Shown here piece by piece: positions 1-6,181 of a stretch of 6,394 nt of DNA. The stretch is from an uncultured Bacteroidales bacterium (GTDB lineage Bacteria > Bacteroidota > Bacteroidia > Bacteroidales > Lentimicrobiaceae). The stretch covers positions 1-6,394 of the forward strand of contig CALMDN010000534.1 in assembly GCA_937864935.1 (NCBI GenBank). The letters are read 5' to 3'. Numbering within the stretch: position 1 is the stretch's first letter; every line of letters begins with the position of its first letter. Below the pieces are notes generated by a model that was not told the origin of the DNA, did not search any database, and was given only the letters and a program-made list of their open reading frames with translations. The translations under genes were made by a program, and so were the position numbers.

Positions 1-39
1 TGGATGGATGTCGTTCACAAGCTTCAGAAAATAAGATGC

Positions 40-59
40 TCGCTAACGTCCGGTAGCGA
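40..59 (-). terminator. Small hairpin downstream of nadB/gamma-CA pair
   Basis: TCGCTA (40-45) and TAGCGA (54-59) form a perfect 6-bp inverted repeat with an 8-base loop. It lies about 80 bases past the stop codon of the gamma-carbonic anhydrase-like gene. Read on the minus strand it is followed by GCATCTTATTTT, a weak T-rich tail. It could be the transcription end of the minus-strand pair, or an interspersed palindrome with no such role. The stem is short, so the terminator label is tentative. Confidence 0.3.
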
Positions 60-66
60 AATTCTC

Positions 67-96
67 CTTGTCCCCCTTTCCCCGTGTCCCCTTGTC
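67..96. repeat. C-rich degenerate tandem repeat
   Basis: About four degenerate units of 8-9 bases can be read in succession: CTTGTCCCC, CTTTCCCC, GTGTCCCC and a partial CTTGTC. It is a low-complexity tract strongly biased for C on the plus strand and lies in non-coding DNA. I see no coding or regulatory role. It may be a slippage-prone microrepeat. Confidence 0.5.
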
Positions 97-140
97 AAAT
101 GATAAGAAACGAAATCTCCAAATTATGAAGGATCACCTTA

Positions 141-674
141 TTATTCAACGGGTACAATGGAAGGATCGTGCCAGCTGGCGTACATGGTGTAGCTTTTTGA
201 TATGCGGTTCACCTGTCCCTCGAGCAGTTTGGTGTCGATGGATTTGATTTTTTTGGCGGGAATGCCGGCATAAACGCTTCCCGATTCCACCACGGTGCCC
301 TGCGAAACCACAGCGCCGGCAGCAATGATGGAGTTGCTTTCCACCACCACATCGTCCATCACGATGGCGCCCATGCCTACCAGCACATTGTCGTGGATGG
401 TACATCCGTGAACAATGGCATTGTGTGCAATGGAAACATTGTTGCCGATGCTGACCGGAGATTTTTTATAGGTGCAGTGAATCACCGCCCCATCCTGAAT
501 GTTGACGTTGTTGCCGATGTGGATGTAATGCACGTCTCCCCGCACCACTGCGTTGAACCACACGCTGCAGTTATCTCCCATTTCAACTTCGCCCACCACC
601 GTGGCGTTTTCGGCGAAGAAGCAGTTTTTGCCTATTTTCGGACTGATTCCGTTTACGGATCTGATAAGTGCCAT
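141..674 (-). CDS. Gamma-class carbonic anhydrase-like hexapeptide protein
   Basis: The 177-residue protein is a left-handed beta-helix of the gamma-carbonic anhydrase/YrdA/PaaY family, expected to be a cytoplasmic homotrimer with metal sites between subunits. Hexapeptide-type repeats run from about residue 12 to 140, followed by a C-terminal helix (about 146-165). The three metal-binding histidines are visible: H66 (VIHCT), H84 (IAHNA) and H89 (VHGC). The family Arg-Gly-Asp (R45-D47) and Gln-Asp (Q60-D61) pairs are also present. The length is normal for the short YrdA-type branch, which lacks the acidic loop of the archaeal enzyme Cam, so actual CO2 hydration activity is uncertain; some relatives are inactive or act on other substrates. 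The ATG at 674 starts directly in the conserved N-terminal region and has no strong ribosome binding site. The gene lies 69 bases downstream of nadB on the same strand and is probably co-transcribed. Confidence 0.9.
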   Translation of the reverse strand: MALIRSVNGISPKIGKNCFFAENATVVGEVEMGDNCSVWFNAVVRGDVHYIHIGNNVNIQDGAVIHCTYKKSPVSIGNNVSIAHNAIVHGCTIHDNVLVGMGAIVMDDVVVESNSIIAAGAVVSQGTVVESGSVYAGIPAKKIKSIDTKLLEGQVNRISKSYTMYASWHDPSIVPVE

Positions 675-743
675 TTTTTCAGGTATTGGGTTCGTTCTGA
701 TTGTTAAACTGTTGTTGTCATGAATTGTTGTAAGACAATAAAC

Positions 744-2339
744 TCATGACTTCTTGTATTGTTTGGGGTAGTCGATGCTGTGGTGCAAACCCCGGCTCTC
801 CCTTCGGTCGGCGGCCATCTGAATGATGAGTCCGGCTACCGTGATCATGTTTCTCAGCTCACAGATCTTCTCGGTGAGCACCGATTTTTCGTAAAGCATT
901 TCGGTCTCTTCCTGCAGGATCTGCAGCCGGTCGAAGGCACGTTTCAGGCGCAGGTTTGACCTTACAATGCCCACATAGTTCGACATAATCCCCTGCAGCT
1001 CTTTGAGCGACTGGGTGATCAGAATCATTTCCTCGTTGAAGACCGTGCCCGAGGCATTCCAGTCGGGCACGCTGTTTTCGTATTGTGTTTTTCCGATCAG
1101 TTGTATGGCTTCTGTCGAGGCCCGGTGAGAGAATACCAATGATTCAAGCAAAGAATTGGATGCCAGTCGGTTGGCTCCATGAAGGCCGGTGGAAGCACAT
1201 TCACCCGAAGCAAACAGATTGCCGATGCTGGTGCGGGCCCAGGCGTCGACTTTGATGCCGCCGCAGGTGTAATGGGCAGCCGGAACCACGGGTATCATCA
1301 CTTTGGTCATGTCGATGCCTATGCTCAGGCACTTGGCATAAATGGCCGGGAAGTGGTTGAGGATCAACTGCATGTCGAGGTGACGAGCATCCAGACATAC
1401 ATAGTCGTCGCCGCTGATTTTCAGCTCATTGTCGATGGCCCGGGCAACAATGTCGCGCGGAGCCAGGGAGAGGCGGGCATCGTATTTCTGCATAAACTCC
1501 TTGCCCTGTCGGGTTTTGAGGATGGCACCCGAGCCCCGCAGGGCTTCGGTGATGAGAAACGATGGTTTTTCGGAGGGGTTGTAGAGTGAGGTCGGGTGGA
1601 ACTGAATAAATTCCATCTTTTCAATCTCCCCCATGGCCCTTTTTACCATCGCGATGCCATCGCCGGTGGCAACCGGAGGGTTGGTGGTGGTGGCGTATAC
1701 ATTGCCGGCACCTCCGGTACTGAGCATGGTGGTTCTGGCCAGAATGGTGATGATGTGGTGGTTGCTTTTGTTGAGAACATAGGCGCCGAAACACCGGATA
1801 TCCCCGTTGCTTTCTGCCCCCCGTGACAGGTGGTGCTGGGTAATCAGGTCAATGGCGAAGTGGTTCTCGAGAATTTCGATGTTCCTGTGTTCCTTCACCC
1901 TTTTGAGCAGAATATTTTCTATTTCAGCCCCGGTCTGGTCCTTGTGGTGCAACACCCTGAATTCGGAGTGACCGCCCTCTTTGGCCAGGTCGTACAGTCC
2001 GGTCTGGTTTTTGTCGAAGGCTACTCCCCAGTCAATCAGTTCTTTAACCCTGTCGGTGGATTCGGTAATGGTGATGCGCACGATTTCGGGATCGCTCAGG
2101 TCGTCGCCGGCGATCATGGTATCACGGATGTGTTTTTCGTAGGTGTCGGGGGTGTACATCACGGCAGCTATGCCTCCCTGAGCATACCGGGTGGCACTCT
2201 CTTCGGCTTCACGCTTGGTGACAATACACACTTTGCCGTACGAGGCCACCTTGAGTGCATAGCTCAAACCGGCAATGCCTGTCCCGATAACCAGAAAATC
2301 TACTTTTTTTCGCATGGGATGCGTTTTTTCAGGCTTCAA
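744..2339 (-). CDS. nadB: L-aspartate oxidase
   Basis: NadB oxidises L-aspartate to iminoaspartate, the first step of de novo NAD synthesis; quinolinate synthase NadA uses the product. It is a cytoplasmic FAD enzyme of the succinate dehydrogenase/fumarate reductase flavoprotein family and can use oxygen or fumarate as acceptor. The 531 residues match the usual length. Visible features are the dinucleotide-binding GTGIAG (19-24), the SATRYAQGGIAA block (48-59), QFHPT with H248, the catalytic arginine in APRDIVARAID (R295), the active-site H356 in PAAHYTCGG, and the FAD-contacting TGLHGANRLASNSLLE (384-399). A helical C-terminal domain spans about 435-515. An in-frame TAA lies four codons before the ATG at 2339, so the start is either that ATG or the internal Met9 (2315), which lies directly before the conserved KKVDFLVIG. 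Neither has a clear ribosome binding site. nadA and nadC are not in this window. Confidence 0.96.
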   Translation of the reverse strand: MKPEKTHPMRKKVDFLVIGTGIAGLSYALKVASYGKVCIVTKREAEESATRYAQGGIAAVMYTPDTYEKHIRDTMIAGDDLSDPEIVRITITESTDRVKELIDWGVAFDKNQTGLYDLAKEGGHSEFRVLHHKDQTGAEIENILLKRVKEHRNIEILENHFAIDLITQHHLSRGAESNGDIRCFGAYVLNKSNHHIITILARTTMLSTGGAGNVYATTTNPPVATGDGIAMVKRAMGEIEKMEFIQFHPTSLYNPSEKPSFLITEALRGSGAILKTRQGKEFMQKYDARLSLAPRDIVARAIDNELKISGDDYVCLDARHLDMQLILNHFPAIYAKCLSIGIDMTKVMIPVVPAAHYTCGGIKVDAWARTSIGNLFASGECASTGLHGANRLASNSLLESLVFSHRASTEAIQLIGKTQYENSVPDWNASGTVFNEEMILITQSLKELQGIMSNYVGIVRSNLRLKRAFDRLQILQEETEMLYEKSVLTEKICELRNMITVAGLIIQMAADRRESRGLHHSIDYPKQYKKS

Positions 2340-2348
2340 AATTAATAT

Positions 2349-2372
2349 TTTAACCCGTGTTGCCGGGCTAAA
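2349..2372. promoter_or_regulatory. Dyad in the nadB leader
   Basis: TTTAACCCG (2349-2357) and CGGGCTAAA (2364-2372) are inverted copies with a single A/C mismatch, separated by six bases. Eight of nine positions pair, four of them G-C. The element ends nine bases upstream of the nadB ATG. It could be an operator for a NAD-pathway repressor or an mRNA hairpin that limits translation. It lacks a T-run on either side, so it is not a standard terminator. The pairing is seen directly; the role is inference. Confidence 0.45.
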
Positions 2373-2528
2373 TTATTGGATTCTTCACATTAGCCTCTCT
2401 GCTTTGGCATCTAAACAGGAGAGCTCATTAAAGGCAATCCTGAAGCTCATTTACCTGACAGTTGGTTTTCAGAGTAGGGGTAAAACGACTTATAATTGTC
2501 TTATATAAGAATCTCCTGATTGTTGCCT

Positions 2529-2556
2529 GAACAAACGATGAAAATCGTTCATGTTC
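2529..2556 (+). other. Bulged hairpin with GAAA tetraloop
   Basis: AACGAT (2534-2539) and ATCGTT (2544-2549) pair perfectly around a GAAA loop (2540-2543). The helix continues with GAACA (2529-2533) and TGTTC (2552-2556) after a two-base bulge (CA, 2550-2551). This gives 11 base pairs in 28 bases. The loop is of the stable GNRA type only when read on the plus strand, which favours an RNA structure in the leader of the propeller gene, about 84 bases before its start codon. There is no T-run after it. A DNA operator is the alternative. Confidence 0.5.
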
Positions 2557-2639
2557 ATACGTATTGTTGACTCTTCTGCCCTTAATTATATGGTTACCAA
2601 TCCGGAAAATATTGTATTGATCGTTTTAATTTTGGAGAA

Positions 2640-3842
2640 ATGAAAGTTATTTTCTCTTTGGTATTCGGATTTATCCTGATGCTGAATACCTCTTCTCAGG
2701 AATGGTTTCAGCAGCAAACGAATACAAACGCAGATCTGAATTCAATCTTTTTTGCTGATGCAAACCTTGGCTGGGTGGTTGGTTCTGGTGGAACCATTCT
2801 CAAAACAACCAACGGAGGTGATCAATGGGTGCCGGTATCCTCCGGAGTTACAAGTGATCTTCTGTCTGTTCATTTTACTGACCCGATGACTGGATTTGCA
2901 GTGAGCTTTCACGAATTGTTAAAAACCACTGATGGAGGTGAACATTGGGTTATACAGGACACCGTGATAAATGCCGCGCTGTCGTCTGTTTTTTTTATCG
3001 GGAGTGATACCGGATTTGTTGCGGGATCGGGAAAAATTCTGAAAACAACCGACAAGGGCAATACCTGGGTTAAACAAAGCGGATTCGGTTGTTTTGGTGT
3101 GAAGAGCTTCTGGGCTACAGACTCTCAAACGCTGTACATGGGAGGATCAGATTTCCTGACTATAAAAAGTGTGGATGGAGGCAATCAATGGGACGTGCTT
3201 GTCCCGAATCTTTCATACGGAAATATGGAGAGTATTTTCTTTACAGATAATAATACAGGTTATTTTGCCGGTGGCGGATGGGCCCAGGGGTATACTGGAA
3301 CCTATTTCGCTAAAACGGTCGACGGAGGTGCAACGATGACAAATCCACTGGGTAATATTGGTAAATGGTTGTCCTGTGTTTTCTTTACGGATAGCCGCAA
3401 TGGCTATATCACTGCATTGGATGGAAGTATTTTAAAAACTACTGACGCGGGCGATCATTGGGTAAGTATAAATTCCGGGGTGAATTCAGCATTAACATCC
3501 ATCTTCTTTCCCGATTCCATTACCGGTTATGTGACTGGAAGATCCGGTACCATTTTAAAAACAACAACCGCTGGGTTGGGTGTTTCCGGGTCGGATGTTC
3601 CGAAAAAATCAGCTAGGATTTATCCCAATCCGGTTAACGATGTGTTGAACATAGAACTGAATTCCTTGCAACAGCAAAGAACATCTCTTCAGATCTACAG
3701 CGTATCAGGTCAGTTATTGGTGCGACAGGAGACTCTGATGAACAAGACAGCTCTTGAAACAGGCACACTGCCTGAAGGGGTTTATGTTTTAAAGATAATT
3801 GATTCTCAGGGTACTGAAGTAGTTAAATTTGATAAAAGATAG
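2640..3842 (+). CDS. Secreted Ycf48-like seven-bladed propeller with T9SS sorting domain
   Basis: The 400-residue protein is built for export. It has an N-terminal signal peptide (1 to about 20, lysine then a hydrophobic core, no lipobox cysteine), seven repeats of about 40 residues (33-312), a short linker (313-325), and a C-terminal T9SS type A sorting domain (326-400) with IYPNPVNDVLNIEL, LQIYSVSGQLL and LPEGVYVLKI. The repeat consensus is SIFF.D..TG...G..G.ILKTT.GG..W, typical of Ycf48/Hcf136 and BNR-like beta-propellers. The sorting domain is normally removed during passage through the outer membrane, leaving the protein secreted or surface-attached. Binding target and substrate are unknown; such propellers usually mediate protein or glycan contacts, and no catalytic motif is visible. 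A GGAG lies only two bases before the ATG, too close for a standard ribosome binding site. The gene is more AT-rich than its neighbours and appears monocistronic. Confidence 0.88.
   Translation: MKVIFSLVFGFILMLNTSSQEWFQQQTNTNADLNSIFFADANLGWVVGSGGTILKTTNGGDQWVPVSSGVTSDLLSVHFTDPMTGFAVSFHELLKTTDGGEHWVIQDTVINAALSSVFFIGSDTGFVAGSGKILKTTDKGNTWVKQSGFGCFGVKSFWATDSQTLYMGGSDFLTIKSVDGGNQWDVLVPNLSYGNMESIFFTDNNTGYFAGGGWAQGYTGTYFAKTVDGGATMTNPLGNIGKWLSCVFFTDSRNGYITALDGSILKTTDAGDHWVSINSGVNSALTSIFFPDSITGYVTGRSGTILKTTTAGLGVSGSDVPKKSARIYPNPVNDVLNIELNSLQQQRTSLQIYSVSGQLLVRQETLMNKTALETGTLPEGVYVLKIIDSQGTEVVKFDKR
2736..3575 (+). repeat. Seven tandem propeller-blade repeats within the gene
   Basis: The blades begin at residues 33, 74, 114, 153, 196, 244 and 285. 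Blades 1, 2, 3 and 6 are the most regular, with ILKTT/LLKTT followed by G-rich turns and a tryptophan. Blade 4 is the most diverged (TIKSVDGGNQW). Blade 5 carries an extra loop of about seven residues (GWAQGYTGTYF) and has Met in place of the closing Trp. Blade 7 stops after ILKTTTAG without its GGxxW strand. The underlying DNA is recognisably similar between blades, for example around AAAACAAC and GGAGGTGA. Confidence 0.85.
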
Positions 3843-3900
3843 CAATTCATTTCTTTTGGAATCGGTTCAAAGAATGTTTGGTAATAAATTGTGTTTTGGG

Positions 3901-3919
3901 TCCCGATGGCTTGTCGGGA
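3901..3919 (+). terminator. Hairpin downstream of the propeller gene
   Basis: TCCCGA (3901-3906) and TCGGGA (3914-3919) form a perfect 6-bp, GC-rich inverted repeat with a seven-base loop, about 60 bases after the propeller stop codon. The following sequence is T-rich only after ten bases or so (CATATTTTCTGATTTTT). It may end or protect the propeller mRNA. It could instead be a dispersed palindrome. Confidence 0.4.
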
Positions 3920-4060
3920 TGGTGCCATATTTTCTGATTTTTAAGGTTATTTTAGAGGTACTGTATTTTTCTCCCAAATCATATACTATATAACCCCTTA
4001 ACCCTTCAGGGAAATTACATTCGGTTTTTTTTACCCTCAGCAGTTCGGCTTACTTTTCAT

Positions 4061-4068
4061 TAGTTTTG
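4061..4068 (+). promoter_or_regulatory. Candidate Bacteroidota -7 promoter box for the thioesterase
   Basis: TAGTTTTG matches the Bacteroidota -7 consensus TAnnTTTG exactly and lies 17 bases before the thioesterase ATG. Transcription starting a few bases after it would give a leader of roughly ten bases. No TTG sits at the expected distance for the -33 element, so the call rests on the -7 box and position alone. If correct, the thioesterase is transcribed separately from the propeller gene. Confidence 0.4.
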
Positions 4069-4085
4069 TCGTCTAAACTCAATGT

Positions 4086-4838
4086 ATGACCCTGCTGAAA
4101 CCTGTCTGGACCGATCGTTATAAGGTGGGCTGGCATGAAGCCACCGCCGGAAACCGCCTCAGCCTTGTGGCCCTGTGCAATTACCTTCAGGAAACTGCCT
4201 GGAACCATGCCGAACACCTGGGATTCGGGTTCAGGACGGATGAAGGATTTGATAAGGCCTGGGTGATTGTGCGCCTGCACCTCGAAGTAGATCATTACCC
4301 CTCCTGGAATGAAACTGTGGTGGTTGAAACCTGGCCCAGCGGATACAAGGGTTTCCTGGCTTTCCGCGAGTTCAGGGTTCTTGATGAAAACAGCCGGGAG
4401 CTGGCCCGTGCCACCACCACCTGGCTGCTGATTGACCTGAAGACAAGGCGCCCAAGCCACCTTGGTTTCCTCGATGCACTGGATGTCACCCTGAATACCC
4501 GGAAGGCCTGCGGAAAGGAAGCCGCAGCGGTGAGCCTGCCGGATCAGTTGCTTGAGTTCGGCTCCTACAAGGTCAGGTATTACGATCTGGATATGAATCA
4601 GCACGTCAACAACACCCGCTACATCGAGATGCTGATCGGGGCTTATCCGGGGAACTGGTTCAGCCGGAGGGCAATCCGGGAAATTAGCATTGAGTACCTG
4701 AAAGAATGTGTGCTGGGCGATCGTATTGTGATAAAATCGGATGGGGCCCCTGCCTCATCGAACCGGCTGGCTGGTTATAAAGCGGGTGACAACAGCCTGC
4801 TGGTGAAAGCAGCCGTAGAATGGACGGAAACTCCCTGA
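4086..4838 (+). CDS. Acyl-ACP thioesterase (FatA/FatB family)
   Basis: The enzyme hydrolyses acyl-acyl carrier protein to free fatty acid plus ACP, acting in the cytoplasm at the end of type II fatty acid synthesis. The 250 residues form two tandem hotdog domains (about 1-130 and 158-247), the usual size of bacterial members of this family. The N-terminal helix region NYLQETAWNHAEHLGFG (32-48) is characteristic. The second domain has the signature YDLDMNQHVNNTRYIEML (166-183) with D169, N171 and H173, and YLKEC (204-208) with E207 and C208; these correspond to the catalytic Asp/Asn/His/Glu and the nearby Cys of plant FatB/FatA. Chain-length preference cannot be read from the sequence. An in-frame TAA four codons upstream fixes 4086 as the first start. 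A second ATG at 4082 is in another frame and leads only to a 13-codon peptide. There is no ribosome binding site. The gene converges on the E2 gene. Confidence 0.93.
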   Translation: MTLLKPVWTDRYKVGWHEATAGNRLSLVALCNYLQETAWNHAEHLGFGFRTDEGFDKAWVIVRLHLEVDHYPSWNETVVVETWPSGYKGFLAFREFRVLDENSRELARATTTWLLIDLKTRRPSHLGFLDALDVTLNTRKACGKEAAAVSLPDQLLEFGSYKVRYYDLDMNQHVNNTRYIEMLIGAYPGNWFSRRAIREISIEYLKECVLGDRIVIKSDGAPASSNRLAGYKAGDNSLLVKAAVEWTETP

Positions 4839-4852
4839 GCAGCAGGTTTCCG
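4825..4852 (+). terminator. Hairpin spanning the thioesterase stop codon
   Basis: CGGAAAC (4825-4831) pairs with GTTTCCG (4846-4852), a perfect 7-bp stem. Inside it, CTG (4835-4837) can pair with CAG (4843-4845), leaving a five-base loop and a three-base bulge. The TGA stop codon (4836-4838) lies inside the hairpin. Only a weak T-rich stretch (GTTTCTCG) follows. In the 53-base convergent junction it may serve as the transcript end for the thioesterase; the match to a standard intrinsic terminator is poor. Confidence 0.35.
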
Positions 4853-4891
4853 GTTTCTCGTACGTAATAAGGGAAGTGCCTCAAGTAATCC

Positions 4892-6175
4892 CTACACTTC
4901 GAGCAACGCCTGAACCGGATCCTGCCCGTCGAACAGCATCTTTTCGGGGTTTTCGAGCAGTTCCTTCACCTTTACCAGGAAGCCCACCGATTCGCGGCCA
5001 TCGATCACCCGGTGGTCATAAGAAAGGGCTACATACATCATGGGGGCAATCACTACCTGTCCGTTGACGGCGATGGGGCGTTCGATGATGTTGTGCATCC
5101 CGAGGATGGCACTCTGCGGAGGGTTGAGTATGGGGGTTGACATCATGGAACCGAAGACACCGCCGTTGGTAATGGTGAAGGTGCCTCCGGTCATGTCGTC
5201 AAGGGTGATTTTGTTGTCGCGGGCTTTTACCGCCAGTTCTTTGATTGCCTGCTCAATCTGCGCCAGGCTGAGGCTTTCGGCATTTCTCACCACCGGCACC
5301 ACCAGTCCTTTGGGAGCGCTCACGGCAATGCCGATGTCGGCATAATCGTGAAAGATCATCTCATCCCCGTCGATCATCGCATTGACTGCCGGGAAATGCT
5401 TCAGGGCGATGGTTACGGCTTTTGTGAAAAACGACATAAAGCCGACCGATACACCATATTTTTCTTTGAATTTTTCATTGTACTTCTTCTTAACTTCGAG
5501 GATGCGGCTCATATTCACCTCGTTGAAGGTGGTTAGCATGGCCGTTTCGTTTTTCACCGAGACCAGCCGCTGTGCCAGTTTAAGCCGCAGGGTTGACATT
5601 TTCCTGCGTTCACTGCTGCGTGAGAATGCCGGGGCAGCGGGCTGAGGGGCTGATTTCGGTTTACTCACCCGGGCACCGGCCGCAGCAACTTCTTCCACAT
5701 CGGAGCGGCTGATGCGCAGGTTGGAGAAGTAATCGATGATGTCGGTGTTGCTCAGGTTTTTCTCCTGCATCAGCTTGCGCGCCAGGGGGGAAATGTGCAG
5801 CTTCACCTCCCCTGTACCGGTGGTCGCTGTCGCGGGGGCGGCAGGTTCGGGTATGGGTTTGCTCTCCTCTATGGCAGGCTTCGGAGCCGCCGGAGCCGGG
5901 GCAGGAGACGCAGCAGCGGCACTTTTCTCGGGTTTGGCTGCGGAGGAGTCGAGGCGGGCGACCACGGCACCCACTTTGATGGTGTCGCCGGCTTCTGCCA
6001 GCAGCTCGATGATCCCTTCTTCGGCAGCATTGATGGTAAGGGTGGCCTTGTCGGAATCAATCTCGGCAATCTCGGCGTCTTTTTCGACAAAATCGCCGTT
6101 GTTAACCAGCCAGCTGGCCAGTTGCACTTCGGAGATCGACTCGCCCGGGCTGGGCACTTTGATTTCGATAATCAT
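4892..6175 (-). CDS. sucB: 2-oxoglutarate dehydrogenase E2 (dihydrolipoyl succinyltransferase)
   Basis: The 427-residue E2 core transfers the succinyl group from E1 through lipoyl-lysine to CoA, giving succinyl-CoA in the TCA cycle. Domains in order: lipoyl domain (2-77) with lipoylated K43 in EIDSDKAT; Ala/Pro-rich linker (79-123); E1/E3-binding domain (about 126-161), starting [13 protein letters not shown]; second linker (161-188); catalytic domain (190-427) with [20 protein letters not shown] (330-349) and the active-site [12 protein letters not shown] (H388, D392). The succinyl rather than acetyl assignment rests on the EIDSDKAT and [14 protein letters not shown] signatures and on the adjacent E1o gene. 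It is slightly longer than the roughly 405-residue E. coli SucB, through its linkers. The binding domain is unusual: the glycine-rich loop is missing. The ATG is six bases after the E1 stop codon, with no clear ribosome binding site, suggesting translational coupling. No E3 (lpd) gene is in the window. Confidence 0.95.
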   Translation of the reverse strand: MIIEIKVPSPGESISEVQLASWLVNNGDFVEKDAEIAEIDSDKATLTINAAEEGIIELLAEAGDTIKVGAVVARLDSSAAKPEKSAAAASPAPAPAAPKPAIEESKPIPEPAAPATATTGTGEVKLHISPLARKLMQEKNLSNTDIIDYFSNLRISRSDVEEVAAAGARVSKPKSAPQPAAPAFSRSSERRKMSTLRLKLAQRLVSVKNETAMLTTFNEVNMSRILEVKKKYNEKFKEKYGVSVGFMSFFTKAVTIALKHFPAVNAMIDGDEMIFHDYADIGIAVSAPKGLVVPVVRNAESLSLAQIEQAIKELAVKARDNKITLDDMTGGTFTITNGGVFGSMMSTPILNPPQSAILGMHNIIERPIAVNGQVVIAPMMYVALSYDHRVIDGRESVGFLVKVKELLENPEKMLFDGQDPVQALLEV

Positions 6176-6181
6176 TGCAGA

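Larger units (their letters stand above)
1..140. other. Non-coding left edge
   Basis: This stretch lies downstream of the carbonic anhydrase-like gene and shows no convincing gene. One plus-strand frame is open from base 1 to about 102, but it has no recognisable protein content and runs through the C-rich repeat, so I do not call it. The region holds a short inverted repeat (40-59) and a C-rich degenerate repeat (67-96), listed separately. A gene ending just outside the window cannot be excluded. Confidence 0.5.
2340..2639. promoter_or_regulatory. Divergent intergenic region between nadB and propeller gene
   Basis: These 300 bases separate two divergent genes and should hold both promoters. 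I see no gene in them. Notable elements are a dyad next to nadB (2349-2372), a GAAA-loop hairpin (2529-2556), an AT-rich inverted repeat CTTATA/TATAAG (2489-2494 and 2504-2509, nine bases apart), a palindrome ATACGTAT (2557-2564), and an 8-base direct repeat AGCTCATT (2422-2429 and 2444-2451, 22 bases apart, about two helical turns). I could not place a convincing TTG/TAnnTTTG promoter pair for nadB. A TAATTTTG string (2627-2634) fits the -7 pattern but lies only five bases before the propeller start codon, so it is an unlikely promoter. Confidence 0.6.

Noticed and set aside
1830..2345. Long open frame of 171 codons on the plus strand opposite nadB
   Set aside because: It lies wholly antisense to a highly conserved NadB sequence, and its translation is rich in Phe, Val and Gly with no recognisable family. 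It is a by-product of nadB codon use.
2275..2508. Possible small plus-strand gene (77 codons) starting inside nadB
   Set aside because: It overlaps the conserved FAD-binding start of NadB in antisense, has no ribosome binding site, and the translation lacks domain features. The few hydrophobic residues are not a convincing membrane segment.
2567..2592. TTGAC with a downstream TATAT as a sigma70-type promoter
   Set aside because: The spacing is 14 bases, too short, and the primary sigma factor of Bacteroidota uses a different consensus.
3860..3885. GGTTCAAAGAAT resembling a tRNA T-loop
   Set aside because: There is no matching acceptor, D-arm or anticodon stem around it.
4002..4032. CCCTTCAGGG followed by a run of T as an intrinsic terminator
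   Set aside because: The pairing is only three or four bases with almost no loop, and about 15 unpaired bases separate it from the T-run, so it does not fit a working terminator.
4050..4604. Open frame of 184 codons on the minus strand opposite the thioesterase
   Set aside because: It is antisense to clear hotdog-domain coding sequence with intact catalytic motifs, and the translation matches no family that I recognise.
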